Shown here: in pieces, positions 52,694-61,221 of the stretch
Position numbering within the stretch: the stretch's first letter is position 1
How the letters are laid out: each line of letters starts with the position of its first letter
NCBI RefSeq assembly: GCF_009982895.1
Contig: NZ_WXZL01000009.1
Coordinates: 110,073-174,072 of the forward strand
DNA: 64,000 nt
Source: Deinococcus alpinitundrae
Lineage (GTDB): Bacteria; Deinococcota; Deinococci; Deinococcales; Deinococcaceae
Direction of reading: 5' to 3'
Notes under the pieces: generated by a model
Told to the model about the DNA's origin: nothing
What the model saw: the letters and a program-made list of their open reading frames with translations, nothing else
Databases searched by the model: none
Made by a program: the position numbers and the translations under genes

Positions 52694-52993
52694 ATGGCCG
52701 AAAAAGATATCGACAAGCTCCTTTCCCTGACCGACAGCAAGTACCGCTTATCTGTGGTGACGGCCAAGCGTGCCATTCAGCTCAAGTCCGGCGCGCCGAG
52801 CGTGCTGGCCCCTGACGTGAAGGCCAAGACCCACAACCTGGTGACCCAGGCCATGCGTGAACTCGCCACCGGCAAGCTGACGGTGGGCGAGCAGCTCATC
52901 GACGAAAGCCGCTTCCAGCAAGATTACCAGCGCCAGAAGCAGGCCCAGTTGCAAGCCCAGCTCACCGCCGAGCGCGAGCGCGAGCGCGACTGA
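52694..52993 (+). CDS. rpoZ: RNA polymerase omega subunit
   Basis: The 99-residue subunit assists beta' folding and RNA polymerase assembly. The conserved core is LTDSKYRLSVVTAKRAIQL, then LVTQAMRELATGKL. The C-terminal third is a charged, Gln/Arg/Glu-rich helix. The neighbour coaBC, with only about 100 bases between, is a common partner, but a terminator separates them here. Confidence 0.93.
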   Translation: MAEKDIDKLLSLTDSKYRLSVVTAKRAIQLKSGAPSVLAPDVKAKTHNLVTQAMRELATGKLTVGEQLIDESRFQQDYQRQKQAQLQAQLTAERERERD

Positions 52994-53040
52994 AGTTCGG
53001 GGAGCGGGGGCTCACCGCCGCACTTGAATCAATGGGTCAG

Positions 53041-53072
53041 AGCCGCCGCCTTCACGGGTAGGCGGCTTTTTT
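53041..53072 (+). terminator. Rho-independent terminator after rpoZ
   Basis: A 7-bp stem (AGCCGCC / GGCGGCT) followed by a run of six T residues. Confidence 0.85.
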
Positions 53073-53082
53073 GGGCCTGCGC

Positions 53083-53088
53083 TAGACT
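53083..53088 (+). promoter_or_regulatory. -10 element (leaderless) of coaBC
   Basis: TAGACT, seven bases, then GTG 53096, just after the rpoZ terminator. Confidence 0.55.
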
Positions 53089-53095
53089 CGCAGCC

Positions 53096-54310
53096 GTGAC
53101 CACTTCCAATCCCTCTCAGCATGCCCTGGTGATCGTGGGCGGCAGCATGGCGGCCGTCAAAGCGCCCAGCACCCTGCGGCGACTGCGCGAGGCGGGCTTC
53201 GAAACAGACGTGATCGCGGGCCGCGCCGCCCTTGAGTTCATCACACCGCTGAGCCTGTCCACCGCCGCCGGACGCCAGGTCGCCACCGACGAGACCTGGT
53301 TCGAAGCGCGGCCCGACGCCCAGCACCTGACCCTGGCCCGCACCGACGTGACGGTCATCGTGGCCGCCAGCGCCGATCTGCTGGCCCGTGCCGCGCACGG
53401 CCTGGCCTCCGACCTGGCCAGCGCCACTTTGCTGAGCGTGCGCGGCCAGGTACTGTGGGTTCCGGCCATGAACGAGCAGATGTGGACGCACCCGGCAGTG
53501 CAGGCCAACGTGACCACCCTGAAGAGCTGGGGCCACAGCTTCCTCGGCCCTGCCCAGGGTGCGTTCGGCACGCTGGGCGAGGGCACGGGCACAGGCCGGA
53601 TGGCCGAGCCGGAGGAGATTGCAGCAGCGGCGCTGGCCCTGGTTTCCCACCCCCCGGATTTGCAGGGGCTCAAACTCGTCGTCTCGGCAGGTCCCACCCG
53701 CGAGTACCTCGACCCGGTGCGCTTCATCTCCAACCCCAGCAGCGGCAAGATGGGCTACGCGGTGGCGATGGAAGCTCAGGCACGTGGCGCGGCGGTGACG
53801 CTGATCAGCGGCCCGGTGAATTTGCCCGACCCACCGGGCGTCACGGTCGTCAAGGTGGAGAGCGCCGTGCAGATGCATGACGCGGTGCTGGCCGCCGCCG
53901 CCGATGCCCAGATCGTCGTGATGACGGCGGCGGTGGCCGATTACCGGGCCGCTGAGCAGAAAACTGAGAAGGAAGCCAAGACGGCGGGCGAGGTCAGCAT
54001 TCAACTGGTGCCCAACCCCGACATCCTGGCGGCGCTGGGGCAGCACAAATCAAAGCGGGTGCTGATCGGCTTCGCCATGGAGACGCACGCGGGTGTGGAG
54101 CGGGCGGCCCTCAAGGCGCGGCGCAAGAATGCCGACTTCATCTTGCTCAACTACCCCACCCAGCAGGGCACGGCGTTCGGCGGCGACGACAATCAGGTGA
54201 CGCTGGTGCGCCCCGACGGCACCGCCGAGGCGTGGCCGCGCCTGAGCAAGCGCGAGGTGGCCGCCCGGCTGCTTGACGAGGCGCTCAAGGTGCGGCAGTC
54301 GGCCCGCTAG
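53096..54310 (+). CDS. coaBC: Bifunctional PPC decarboxylase / PPC synthetase (Dfp)
   Basis: The 404-residue protein makes 4'-phosphopantetheine from 4'-phosphopantothenate in CoA synthesis. CoaC (1-about 195) has the flavoprotein start [20 protein letters not shown], His77 in the QHLTLAR position, and VPAMNEQMW. CoaB (from about 200) has [45 protein letters not shown] and NPDILAALG. The substrate-clamp segment that reads ACGD in E. coli (Cys158) is AFGT here, so the expected Cys is Phe157. The start is GTG 53096 with TAGACT seven bases upstream. Confidence 0.93.
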   Translation: MTTSNPSQHALVIVGGSMAAVKAPSTLRRLREAGFETDVIAGRAALEFITPLSLSTAAGRQVATDETWFEARPDAQHLTLARTDVTVIVAASADLLARAAHGLASDLASATLLSVRGQVLWVPAMNEQMWTHPAVQANVTTLKSWGHSFLGPAQGAFGTLGEGTGTGRMAEPEEIAAAALALVSHPPDLQGLKLVVSAGPTREYLDPVRFISNPSSGKMGYAVAMEAQARGAAVTLISGPVNLPDPPGVTVVKVESAVQMHDAVLAAAADAQIVVMTAAVADYRAAEQKTEKEAKTAGEVSIQLVPNPDILAALGQHKSKRVLIGFAMETHAGVERAALKARRKNADFILLNYPTQQGTAFGGDDNQVTLVRPDGTAEAWPRLSKREVAARLLDEALKVRQSAR

Positions 54311-54324
54311 AAACGCCCTGAACC

Positions 54325-54362
54325 AAAAAACGAGCGCCGCAGGCCCACGGCCCCGGCGCTCG
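54325..54362 (-). terminator. Terminator of the BMP gene (minus strand)
   Basis: A 9-bp stem (CGAGCGCCG / CGGCGCTCG) at 54331-54362, followed on the minus strand by six T residues (54330-54325). It lies between convergent coaBC and the BMP gene. Confidence 0.82.
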
Positions 54363-54377
54363 CTCAGGTGGGTTTGC

Positions 54378-55538
54378 TTACTTCTTCGGCTCGTCGGCGA
54401 CCTGGCCGACTACGCCCGGCGCGACCCATGACATGTTGTTGAGGTCGCCGATGCTCATGGTTTTACCGGCGGGCACGCGCAGCACGCCGTTGCGGTCCTT
54501 GACCGGGCCGGTGAAGGGATCGAAGCTCTCGCCCTTCTTCATCTGGGCGTTGAGCGCCGTGATGCGGTCGTAGACGCTGACCGACTTGCCGCCGACCATC
54601 ATCTTGGCGGCCTTGAGCTGCGCGGCGAACTTGACTGTAAAGGGCATGTTCATGTCCGCGCCCATCTCGACGGCTCCCTTGCTCAGCAGCCACCAGTAAT
54701 CCACGTTGGCGAGGTTCTTGGTGGTGTAGGTGCCGTTGTGGACCTTGGTCAGAAAGTCGATGTAGATCTTGTCCCAGTGGACGATGTGGCCGCTCACCAC
54801 GTTGCTGGGGCTGAATTTCAGCATCGGGTTGTAGTGGCTGAAGGTCGGGATGTTCTTGGCCCCGGCGGTCTGCACCCCGGTGGCCGAATCCTCGGCGCTG
54901 GTTAGCACGTCTGCGCCCTCGGAGAGCAGCGCCTCGCTGGCCTCGCGGGTCTTGGCCGGGTCGAACCAGGAGTTGATCCACTTGACGTTGACGCTGGCCT
55001 TGGGGTTGGCCGCCTTGACGCCCAGCGCGAAGGCCGAGAGGTGGCGCTTGAGTTCAGGAATCGGGTAGGTACCGACGAAGCCCACCTTGCCGCTCTTGGA
55101 CAGGGCCCCCGCCGCCAGGCCGTTGAGGTAGTAGACCTGGTAAAAGTCGGCCATGTAGGTGGCCATGTTGGCGTTGCGCTTGAAGCCCGCGTTGTGGGCG
55201 AAGATGATGTTGGGGTACTTCTTGGCGGCGGCCAGGGTGTCGTCCATGTAGCCGAAGCTGGTGGTGAAGATGACCTGACAGCCGTTCTTGGCGAGGCGGT
55301 CGATGACCGGCAGCGCCTGACCTTCCGGCACGCTCTCCACATACTGGGTTTCCAGCCACGGCAGCGCCTTCTCGGCGGCTTTGCGGCCCTGGTCGTGGGC
55401 GTAGCTCCAGCCGATGTCGCCGGTCGGGCCAACGTAGATGAAGCAGGCCTTGAGCTTGGCGTCCTGCGCGCCCGCCTGGGTGGTGGCGGCAGCAGTGAGG
55501 GCGAGGGCGAGGGCAAGCAGTTTGGTGATCTTGGACAT
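54378..55538 (-). CDS. BMP-family nucleoside ABC transporter, substrate-binding protein
   Basis: The 386-residue protein has a signal peptide (KLLALALALTAAATTQAGAQ; no lipobox Cys at the cleavage site) and the Med/BMP fold: IYVGPTGDIGWSYAHDQGRKAAEKAL, VIFTTSFGYMDDTLAAAKKYPNIIF, GKVGFVGTYPIPELKRHLSAFALGVKAANP. Such proteins bind purine nucleosides for uptake. ATG 55538 follows GGAAGGAGAACC. It lies downstream of, and in the same direction as, the permease and ATPase genes, after a 140-base gap with TACATT (rc 55581-55586) as a possible extra promoter for higher expression. Confidence 0.92.
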   Translation of the reverse strand: MSKITKLLALALALTAAATTQAGAQDAKLKACFIYVGPTGDIGWSYAHDQGRKAAEKALPWLETQYVESVPEGQALPVIDRLAKNGCQVIFTTSFGYMDDTLAAAKKYPNIIFAHNAGFKRNANMATYMADFYQVYYLNGLAAGALSKSGKVGFVGTYPIPELKRHLSAFALGVKAANPKASVNVKWINSWFDPAKTREASEALLSEGADVLTSAEDSATGVQTAGAKNIPTFSHYNPMLKFSPSNVVSGHIVHWDKIYIDFLTKVHNGTYTTKNLANVDYWWLLSKGAVEMGADMNMPFTVKFAAQLKAAKMMVGGKSVSVYDRITALNAQMKKGESFDPFTGPVKDRNGVLRVPAGKTMSIGDLNNMSWVAPGVVGQVADEPKK

Positions 55539-55678
55539 GGTTCTCCTTCCGAGAAGATGAGGGTGTCTGAAGCTGAGCTTAATGTAGAGCATTTTCAGCA
55601 CGGAATGCACGTTCGGCTTACCTTGCTGCCAACCTGACTGGCAAACCATGCGCGTCGTGCGGCCCGGGCTGCCACCGC

Positions 55679-56554
55679 TCAGCGTTCGCCGCGGGTGTAC
55701 GGGCGGCCCAATGCCTCTGGCGCGGCCCCCTGCTGGCCGCGCAGCCCCGCGAAGGCCAAGACCACGATGACCAACAGGTACGGCATGGCCGCGAAGAACT
55801 CGGTGGGAATGAAGGTCTTGCCCTGAAGCCGAAATTGCAGGTAGTACAGCAGGCCGAAGAAGACGGAACCGAAGATGGCCCGCAGCGGATTCCAGCCCAC
55901 GAAAATGACCAGCGCCACGGCGATCCAGCCGAGACCTGCCGTCATCCCGTCGGTCCAGGAAGGGCGGTAGACCAGTGACAGGTACGCGCCCGCCAGCCCG
56001 GCCAGCGCACCGCCGAACGCGACGGCTCCGTAGCGGATCAGGTTGACGTTCAGGCCCAGCACGTCGGCGGCGGCGGGGTTCTCACCCACCGAGCGCAGGG
56101 TCAGACCCGCACGGGTGCTGGTGAGCCAGAAGGCCAGCAGCAAGGCGAGCACGATGGCCCCGATAGTAAACGGCCACTGGTTGGGCTGCCCGAACAGCGG
56201 AAAGCCCTCGTATTTCTTGCCGAGCAGCCCGGCCACGCCCAGCCCCAGCAAGGTCAGGCTCAGGCCCGATACGAACTGGTTGGCCCGCAGCGTGATGGTG
56301 ATAAAGGCGTGCAGCAGGGCCGCCAGTCCGCCCGCCGCCATTGCCGCGACGATGCCTAGCGCGATGCTACCGCTGCCCGGCGAACCGTCGCCGTAGGCCA
56401 CCGCGAAGCCCGCCAGCGCGCCGAGCGCCATCATGCCCTCCACCCCCAGGTTAACCACCCCAGCCCGCTCGTTGATGACGGCCCCGAGCGAGGCCAGCAG
56501 CAGCGGGGTACCGAAGGCCAGGGCGCGCAGCAGGGCGTTTAGCAGTTCGTCCAT
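55679..56554 (-). CDS. Nucleoside ABC transporter permease (NupQ/YufQ-like)
   Basis: The 291-residue permease has about eight helices. Family signatures are LASLGAVINERAGVVNLGVEGMMALGA, NQFVSGLSLTLLGLG, TRAGLTLRSVGENPAAADVLGLNVNLIRYGAVAFGGALAGLAGAYL and FVGWNPLRA. It pairs with the permease encoded immediately upstream (10-base gap) to form the channel of a ribonucleoside importer. Confidence 0.93.
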   Translation of the reverse strand: MDELLNALLRALAFGTPLLLASLGAVINERAGVVNLGVEGMMALGALAGFAVAYGDGSPGSGSIALGIVAAMAAGGLAALLHAFITITLRANQFVSGLSLTLLGLGVAGLLGKKYEGFPLFGQPNQWPFTIGAIVLALLLAFWLTSTRAGLTLRSVGENPAAADVLGLNVNLIRYGAVAFGGALAGLAGAYLSLVYRPSWTDGMTAGLGWIAVALVIFVGWNPLRAIFGSVFFGLLYYLQFRLQGKTFIPTEFFAAMPYLLVIVVLAFAGLRGQQGAAPEALGRPYTRGER

Positions 56555-56564
56555 AGGTGCCTCC

Positions 56565-57623
56565 TCATTTGCCCCACTTGACTCTGTTTTTCACGAAGAT
56601 CTCGCTGGCGATCAGGCTCATCAGAATGACGCCGGAAAACACATCCGTGATCCGGAACGGCAGGTTCAAGTTGATTTTGAGCACGTCGCCGCCTGCCAAA
56701 ATGATGCCCATCAGCGGCGCGGTAATGAGGCACAGCAGCGGGTTGCCGCGTGCCAGCCAGGCCACGATGACGGCGGTAAAGCCGTAGCCCGAGGAAATCT
56801 GGCTGGGTTCGAGCAGCTTGTGATGAATCCCGGCCACCTCGCCCACACCCGCCAGGCCCGCCGCGCCGCCGGTGACCATCGCCATCTTGAACAGCACGCT
56901 GCTGACGCTGATTCCAGCGTAGCGGGCCGCCTCGGGGTTCTCGCCCGCGACCCGCAGCTCGTAGCCGCCGGTACTGCGCCCCAGGAACCACTGGAGGCCC
57001 ACCGCCAGCAGCACACCCAGCAGCAACGTCGGCCAGCCGACCTGGGTGCCGGGCAGGGTGGGCAACTGGGCAAAGTCGGGAAAGTCGTCACTGTAAATGA
57101 AGCCGCGCACGTTCTTGCCTTTCCAGGGGCCGTTGATCAGGTAGATCAGCAGGTAGGTGGCGACGTAATTGAGCATCAGGGTGGTCAGAATCTCGTTGAC
57201 CCGCAGCCGGGTCTTGAGGAAGGCGGCGATGAGCGCCCACAGCCCGCCCGCCAGCGCCCCGCCCACGAACATGGCAGGCAGCATCACCAGCGGCGGCAGC
57301 GGCGTGAACAGGGCGATGCCGCCCGCCGCGATGGCCCCCAGCAAGAGCTGGCCCTCGGCCCCGATATTGAAGAACTGCGCCCGGAAGGCCAGGGTCAGGC
57401 CGATACCGATGAGCAGCAGCGGCGTGCCCCGGCGCAGCACCTCCGACCAGCCGCTCCAGTCGCTCACCGTGCCCTGGAGCATGGCCGAGTACGCCTCAAA
57501 GGGGTTGGTGCCCGCCGCCAGGAAGATCAGCCCGGCCACCACCAGCGCGAACACCAACGCCGCCAGCGTGACCCAGATCACCCGTCCACGCGGCGGATCG
57601 GCAATCGGCACAAAGCGGATCAT
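56565..57623 (-). CDS. Nucleoside ABC transporter permease (NupP/YufP-like)
   Basis: The 352-residue permease has about ten helices. Signatures include LLLIGIGLTLAFRAQFFNIGAEGQLLLGAIAA, TRLRVNEILTTLMLNYVATYLL and RVAGENPEAARYAGISVSSVLFKMAMVTGGAAGLAG. The start overlaps the ATPase stop by four bases (ATGA). It forms the transmembrane pair with the next gene. Confidence 0.93.
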   Translation of the reverse strand: MIRFVPIADPPRGRVIWVTLAALVFALVVAGLIFLAAGTNPFEAYSAMLQGTVSDWSGWSEVLRRGTPLLLIGIGLTLAFRAQFFNIGAEGQLLLGAIAAGGIALFTPLPPLVMLPAMFVGGALAGGLWALIAAFLKTRLRVNEILTTLMLNYVATYLLIYLINGPWKGKNVRGFIYSDDFPDFAQLPTLPGTQVGWPTLLLGVLLAVGLQWFLGRSTGGYELRVAGENPEAARYAGISVSSVLFKMAMVTGGAAGLAGVGEVAGIHHKLLEPSQISSGYGFTAVIVAWLARGNPLLCLITAPLMGIILAGGDVLKINLNLPFRITDVFSGVILMSLIASEIFVKNRVKWGK

Positions 57624-59254
57624 GCCTTCAGCCCGCGTGTGTGGTTGGGTTCATCTGGCCCGGCCTGCACGCTGAGGTCGCCCGGCCCGGCTCCGTGCGG
57701 CGTGCCGTCTGTGCTGGCCGCACCCCCGGCCATGATCAGCCCGATGCCCTCGCGAGTGGCGGTCGCCGCGTCGTACGGCCCCAGCAGTTCACCGTGATAC
57801 ATCACCGCAATGCTGTCCGACAGGGCCAGCAACTCGTCGAGGTCCTCGCTGACCAGCAGCACGCAGGCCCCGCGCCCGGCAGCGTCCATCAGCGTGCGGT
57901 GAACCTGCTCGGTGGCCCCGATGTCCAGGCCGTAGGTCGGATGCACTGCCAGAATCACCTTCGCGCCGCCTTGCCCCGAGAGGTCGCCCAGTTCGCGGGC
58001 CAGAATGATCTTCTGGATGTTGCCGCCCGACAGCAGCCGCGAGGCGGTGCCCACACCCGGCGTGCTGATGTCGAAGGTGTTGACCATCTGCCGGGCGTGG
58101 CTGTCCAGTGCCCCCAGATCGCGCACCCCTCCGCGCGAGAGCGGCGGCTTGGCGTAGTCGCGCAGCGCCAGATTCTCGGCCACGCTCATGCTCGGCACGG
58201 TGCCCATGTGAATGCGGTCCTCGGGGATGTGTGCCACGCCGGATTCGAAAATGGTCCGGGCGTTGCGGCCCAGCGCCACACCGTCGAGGGTGATCTGGCC
58301 GCCCTGAAGGTCGTGCAGCCCGGCCAGCACCTCGACGAGTTCGCTCTGGCCGTTGCCCGCCACGCCCGCCACCCCAACGATCTCGCCAGCCCGCAACTCC
58401 AGATTCACCCCACGCAGGGCCGGGAGGCCCCGGCTGGAGAGGGCTTGCAGATCATGGGCAGCCAACCGTACTGGGGCCGCCTTCAGATCGGGCGTCTGGC
58501 GCTTGCGCTCGAAGCTCACTGAGCGGCCCACCATCATCTCGGCCAGGGTTTCGCGGGTGGCTCCCCGCGTGGGTGCGTTGCCGGTCACCTTGCCTTTTCG
58601 CAGCACCGTCACCCGGTCGGTGATTTCCAACACCTCGCCGAGCTTGTGCGAGATGAAGACCAGACTCCTGCCGTCTTTGCGAAGTTCATTCATCACCTGA
58701 AACAGGCCGCCGACTTCCTGGGGGGTCAGCACGCTGGTCGGCTCGTCCAGAATCAGCACCCTCACGCCGCGCAGAAGAGAACGCAGAATCTCGACGCGCT
58801 GCTTTTCGCCGGGCGAGAGCTGCGACACCCTGGCCCCCGGATCGACGCCCAGGCCGTACTTCTCCGACAGCTCACGGATGCGCCCGGCGACACTGCGGCC
58901 CGGAAAGAAGGCGCTGCCGCCGCCCAGCGCCAGGTTCTCGGCCACGCTGTGGCGGGCCACCAGCATGGGGTGTTGCGGCACCAGCCCGATGCCGAGCTTG
59001 AGCGCCTGGGCCGGGCTGCCGATCGTCACGGCCCGTCCGTCTACCAGCGTCTCGCCCTCGTCGGGCCGGTACAGACCGTACATCACGGAAATCACGGTGC
59101 TCTTGCCCGCGCCGTTCTCGCCGAGCAGGGCCAGCACCTCACCGGCATTCAGGTGCAGACTCACCTTGTCGTTGGCGATCACACCGGGAAAGCGTTTGGT
59201 GACGGCGCGCAGTTCCAGAACCGGCGGCGCAGTGGCAGTGTGGGCAGAAGTCAT
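57620..59254 (-). CDS. Nucleoside ABC transporter ATP-binding protein (NupO/YufO-like)
   Basis: The 544-residue protein carries two fused ABC domains. The first has ALLGENGAGKSTVISVMYGL, LSPGEKQRVEILRSLL and LILDEPTSVLTPQEV. The second has a degenerate Walker A (VAGNGQSELVEVLAG) and LLSGGNIQKIILARELG, the asymmetric form seen in sugar and nucleoside importers. It heads the operon ATPase-permease-permease-(BMP). ATG 59254 follows AAGGAGCCGC. Confidence 0.94.
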   Translation of the reverse strand: MTSAHTATAPPVLELRAVTKRFPGVIANDKVSLHLNAGEVLALLGENGAGKSTVISVMYGLYRPDEGETLVDGRAVTIGSPAQALKLGIGLVPQHPMLVARHSVAENLALGGGSAFFPGRSVAGRIRELSEKYGLGVDPGARVSQLSPGEKQRVEILRSLLRGVRVLILDEPTSVLTPQEVGGLFQVMNELRKDGRSLVFISHKLGEVLEITDRVTVLRKGKVTGNAPTRGATRETLAEMMVGRSVSFERKRQTPDLKAAPVRLAAHDLQALSSRGLPALRGVNLELRAGEIVGVAGVAGNGQSELVEVLAGLHDLQGGQITLDGVALGRNARTIFESGVAHIPEDRIHMGTVPSMSVAENLALRDYAKPPLSRGGVRDLGALDSHARQMVNTFDISTPGVGTASRLLSGGNIQKIILARELGDLSGQGGAKVILAVHPTYGLDIGATEQVHRTLMDAAGRGACVLLVSEDLDELLALSDSIAVMYHGELLGPYDAATATREGIGLIMAGGAASTDGTPHGAGPGDLSVQAGPDEPNHTRGLKA

Positions 59255-59616
59255 GCGGCTCCTTGAATTTCAGAAACGACGAACGAAACGAACCGGACAG
59301 CAAGCAGTCCCCACCTGAGCCGGGCCTGCTGCCCATGCTAGGGCATGACCTGGCCGTTCCAGCCCGGAAGCGGCTACCTGTCCAGCTTCTGGCGAATAAT
59401 CTGCGTAGAAAAACCTTTCTGACCAGCCGAGACAGCGGTGTTGGGCGGGCCTGCTTTCCGTGAGCCGCCAAATTATTTCGATGTCAAAATGGGCCTCTGC
59501 AGTGGAGATGGCCCTCTGCCCGCACGCAAGCTGGAGACGGGAAGGAGTAGAGTGCTCAACCGCTTCACCCTGCTCCTTCCCGCCCTTCTTCTGAATTTTG
59601 AGCGGAGCCGGTCAGC
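59255..59616. other. Intergenic region with a 10-bp inverted repeat
   Basis: This roughly 360-base gap lies upstream of the nucleoside importer and downstream of the MoxR-like gene. It contains TAGCAT (rc 59335-59340), a candidate -10 for the importer operon. It also has a perfect inverted repeat CGGGAAGGAG (59538-59547) / CTCCTTCCCG (59573-59582) with a 25-base loop, 35 bases beyond the MoxR-like stop. No T-run follows on the minus strand. Confidence 0.5.
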
Positions 59617-61071
59617 TCAGTTCCAGCGGCCCCCAGCGCGGCGCGGCGCTTCCGGCTCGGCGGCGGCATAGCTCTCCTCGGCCCGCGAGAGCTTCTTGCG
59701 TCCGTACAGTCCTTCCAGAATGAACTCGGCGGCGCTGACCCGGTGGGCGTCCCCAGCCTGCTCCGAGACCTCGGCAGCCAAGGCGCTCAGGCCCGGCACG
59801 GCGGCAGCGGCCTTCAGCGCGGCAGCCACATTGCCCGCCTGCGGGAAACGGAACACGTTGCCGTCGTCGAACCACTTCTCCAGGGCTTTCGTGTCGGCGC
59901 TGGAATAGTGGCGGCCGTAAACCTGCCCCGCCGCCTTGCGGATGATGTCCTTGGCGACCACGTCCGCGCCGCGCAGCTCGCCCTCGTATTCGAGTTCGAG
60001 CTTACCGGTGATGGCGGGCAGGCCCGCGTACACGTCGCTAACGCGCACCACCGGCTCGTCGCCGAGTCGCAGCGAGCGGGCTTCGGCGTTGGCCGAGGCG
60101 ACTTCCATCAGCGAAATCGGCAAGCGCTGCGACACGCCGCTGAGCTTGTCCACTCGGCCATCCTCGCGGGCCTGGAAAGCGATCTCCTCGATCAGCTCGG
60201 CCATATAGCCCGGTACCGTCACCGAGGCGTCGCGGGTGGCTTCCTGGGCCGTGATCGACATGCCCTCGTCCACCGTCTTGGGGTAGTGGGTGCGGACTTC
60301 CGAGCCGATGCGGTCCTTGAGGGGGGTCACGATCTTGCCGCGCGCAGTGTAATCCTCAGGATTGGCGCTGAACACCAGCATCACGTCGAGTTCGAGCCGC
60401 ACCGGGTAGCCCTTGATCTGTACGTCGCCTTCCTGAAGGATGTTGAACAGCGCCACCTGCACCTTGGGCGAGAGGTCGGCCAGCTCGTTGACCGCGAAAA
60501 TGCCCCGGTTGGCACGCGGCAAGAGGCCGAAGTGCATGCTGCGCACGTCGCCCAGCGCGGTGCCGAGCCTGGCGGCCTTGATCGGGTCCACGTCACCGAT
60601 CAGATCGGCCACCGTCACGTCGGGGGTCGCCAGCTTCTCCACGTAGCGGTCTTCGCGGGCGATCCATTTGAGCTTGAGATCGTGGCCGTGCTCGCGCAGC
60701 AACTCCTGACCCTGCACGCTGATGGGATTGAGCGGATCGTCGCTGATCTCGCTTTCATGAATGGCGGGTACCTGCGGGTCGAGCAGCGAGGTGATGGCGC
60801 GCAGAATCCGGCTCTTAGCTTGACCGCGCAATCCCAGCAGAATGAAGTTCTGGCGCGCCAGCAGGGCGTTGATCAGTTGCGGCACCACCGAGTCGTCGTA
60901 GCCGACCACGCCGGGAAACAGGGTCTCGCCGCTGCGGAGTTTGCGCTTGAGGTTCTCGCGCACCTCGTCTTGCACGCGGCGGCTCTTGGCGTCAAAGGGT
61001 ACACGGCCCGCGTACTCGGGCAGGCCAAGCAGTTCGCCGACGGTCTGGGGCAGTGCTGTGTCGTTAGGCAT
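59617..61071 (-). CDS. MoxR / Mg-chelatase-like AAA+ ATPase
   Basis: The 484-residue protein is an AAA+ ATPase of the magnesium-chelatase/MoxR group. It has a Walker A variant ([13 protein letters not shown]), Walker B and sensor in [29 protein letters not shown] (read in parts), and [26 protein letters not shown] as sensor-1/arginine-finger region. The C-terminal third is helical and charged. Such ATPases normally act with a VWA-domain protein to insert metals or remodel complexes; no partner is encoded in the window. ATG 61071 gives a better N-terminus than the codon eight residues earlier. Confidence 0.9.
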   Translation of the reverse strand: MPNDTALPQTVGELLGLPEYAGRVPFDAKSRRVQDEVRENLKRKLRSGETLFPGVVGYDDSVVPQLINALLARQNFILLGLRGQAKSRILRAITSLLDPQVPAIHESEISDDPLNPISVQGQELLREHGHDLKLKWIAREDRYVEKLATPDVTVADLIGDVDPIKAARLGTALGDVRSMHFGLLPRANRGIFAVNELADLSPKVQVALFNILQEGDVQIKGYPVRLELDVMLVFSANPEDYTARGKIVTPLKDRIGSEVRTHYPKTVDEGMSITAQEATRDASVTVPGYMAELIEEIAFQAREDGRVDKLSGVSQRLPISLMEVASANAEARSLRLGDEPVVRVSDVYAGLPAITGKLELEYEGELRGADVVAKDIIRKAAGQVYGRHYSSADTKALEKWFDDGNVFRFPQAGNVAAALKAAAAVPGLSALAAEVSEQAGDAHRVSAAEFILEGLYGRKKLSRAEESYAAAEPEAPRRAGGRWN

Positions 61072-61221
61072 AGATAACGGAAAACTAGCACGCACCCCTG
61101 GGGCCGACTGTGCGTTTTGTGGGCCTTGGAAGGCACAGCGGAACCGGAACGCGGTGCAGGCGTTCGGTGTCCACGCTCACGCCCCGACCAGCTCCGTGCG
61201 CTAGCGTAGACCCGATACCGC

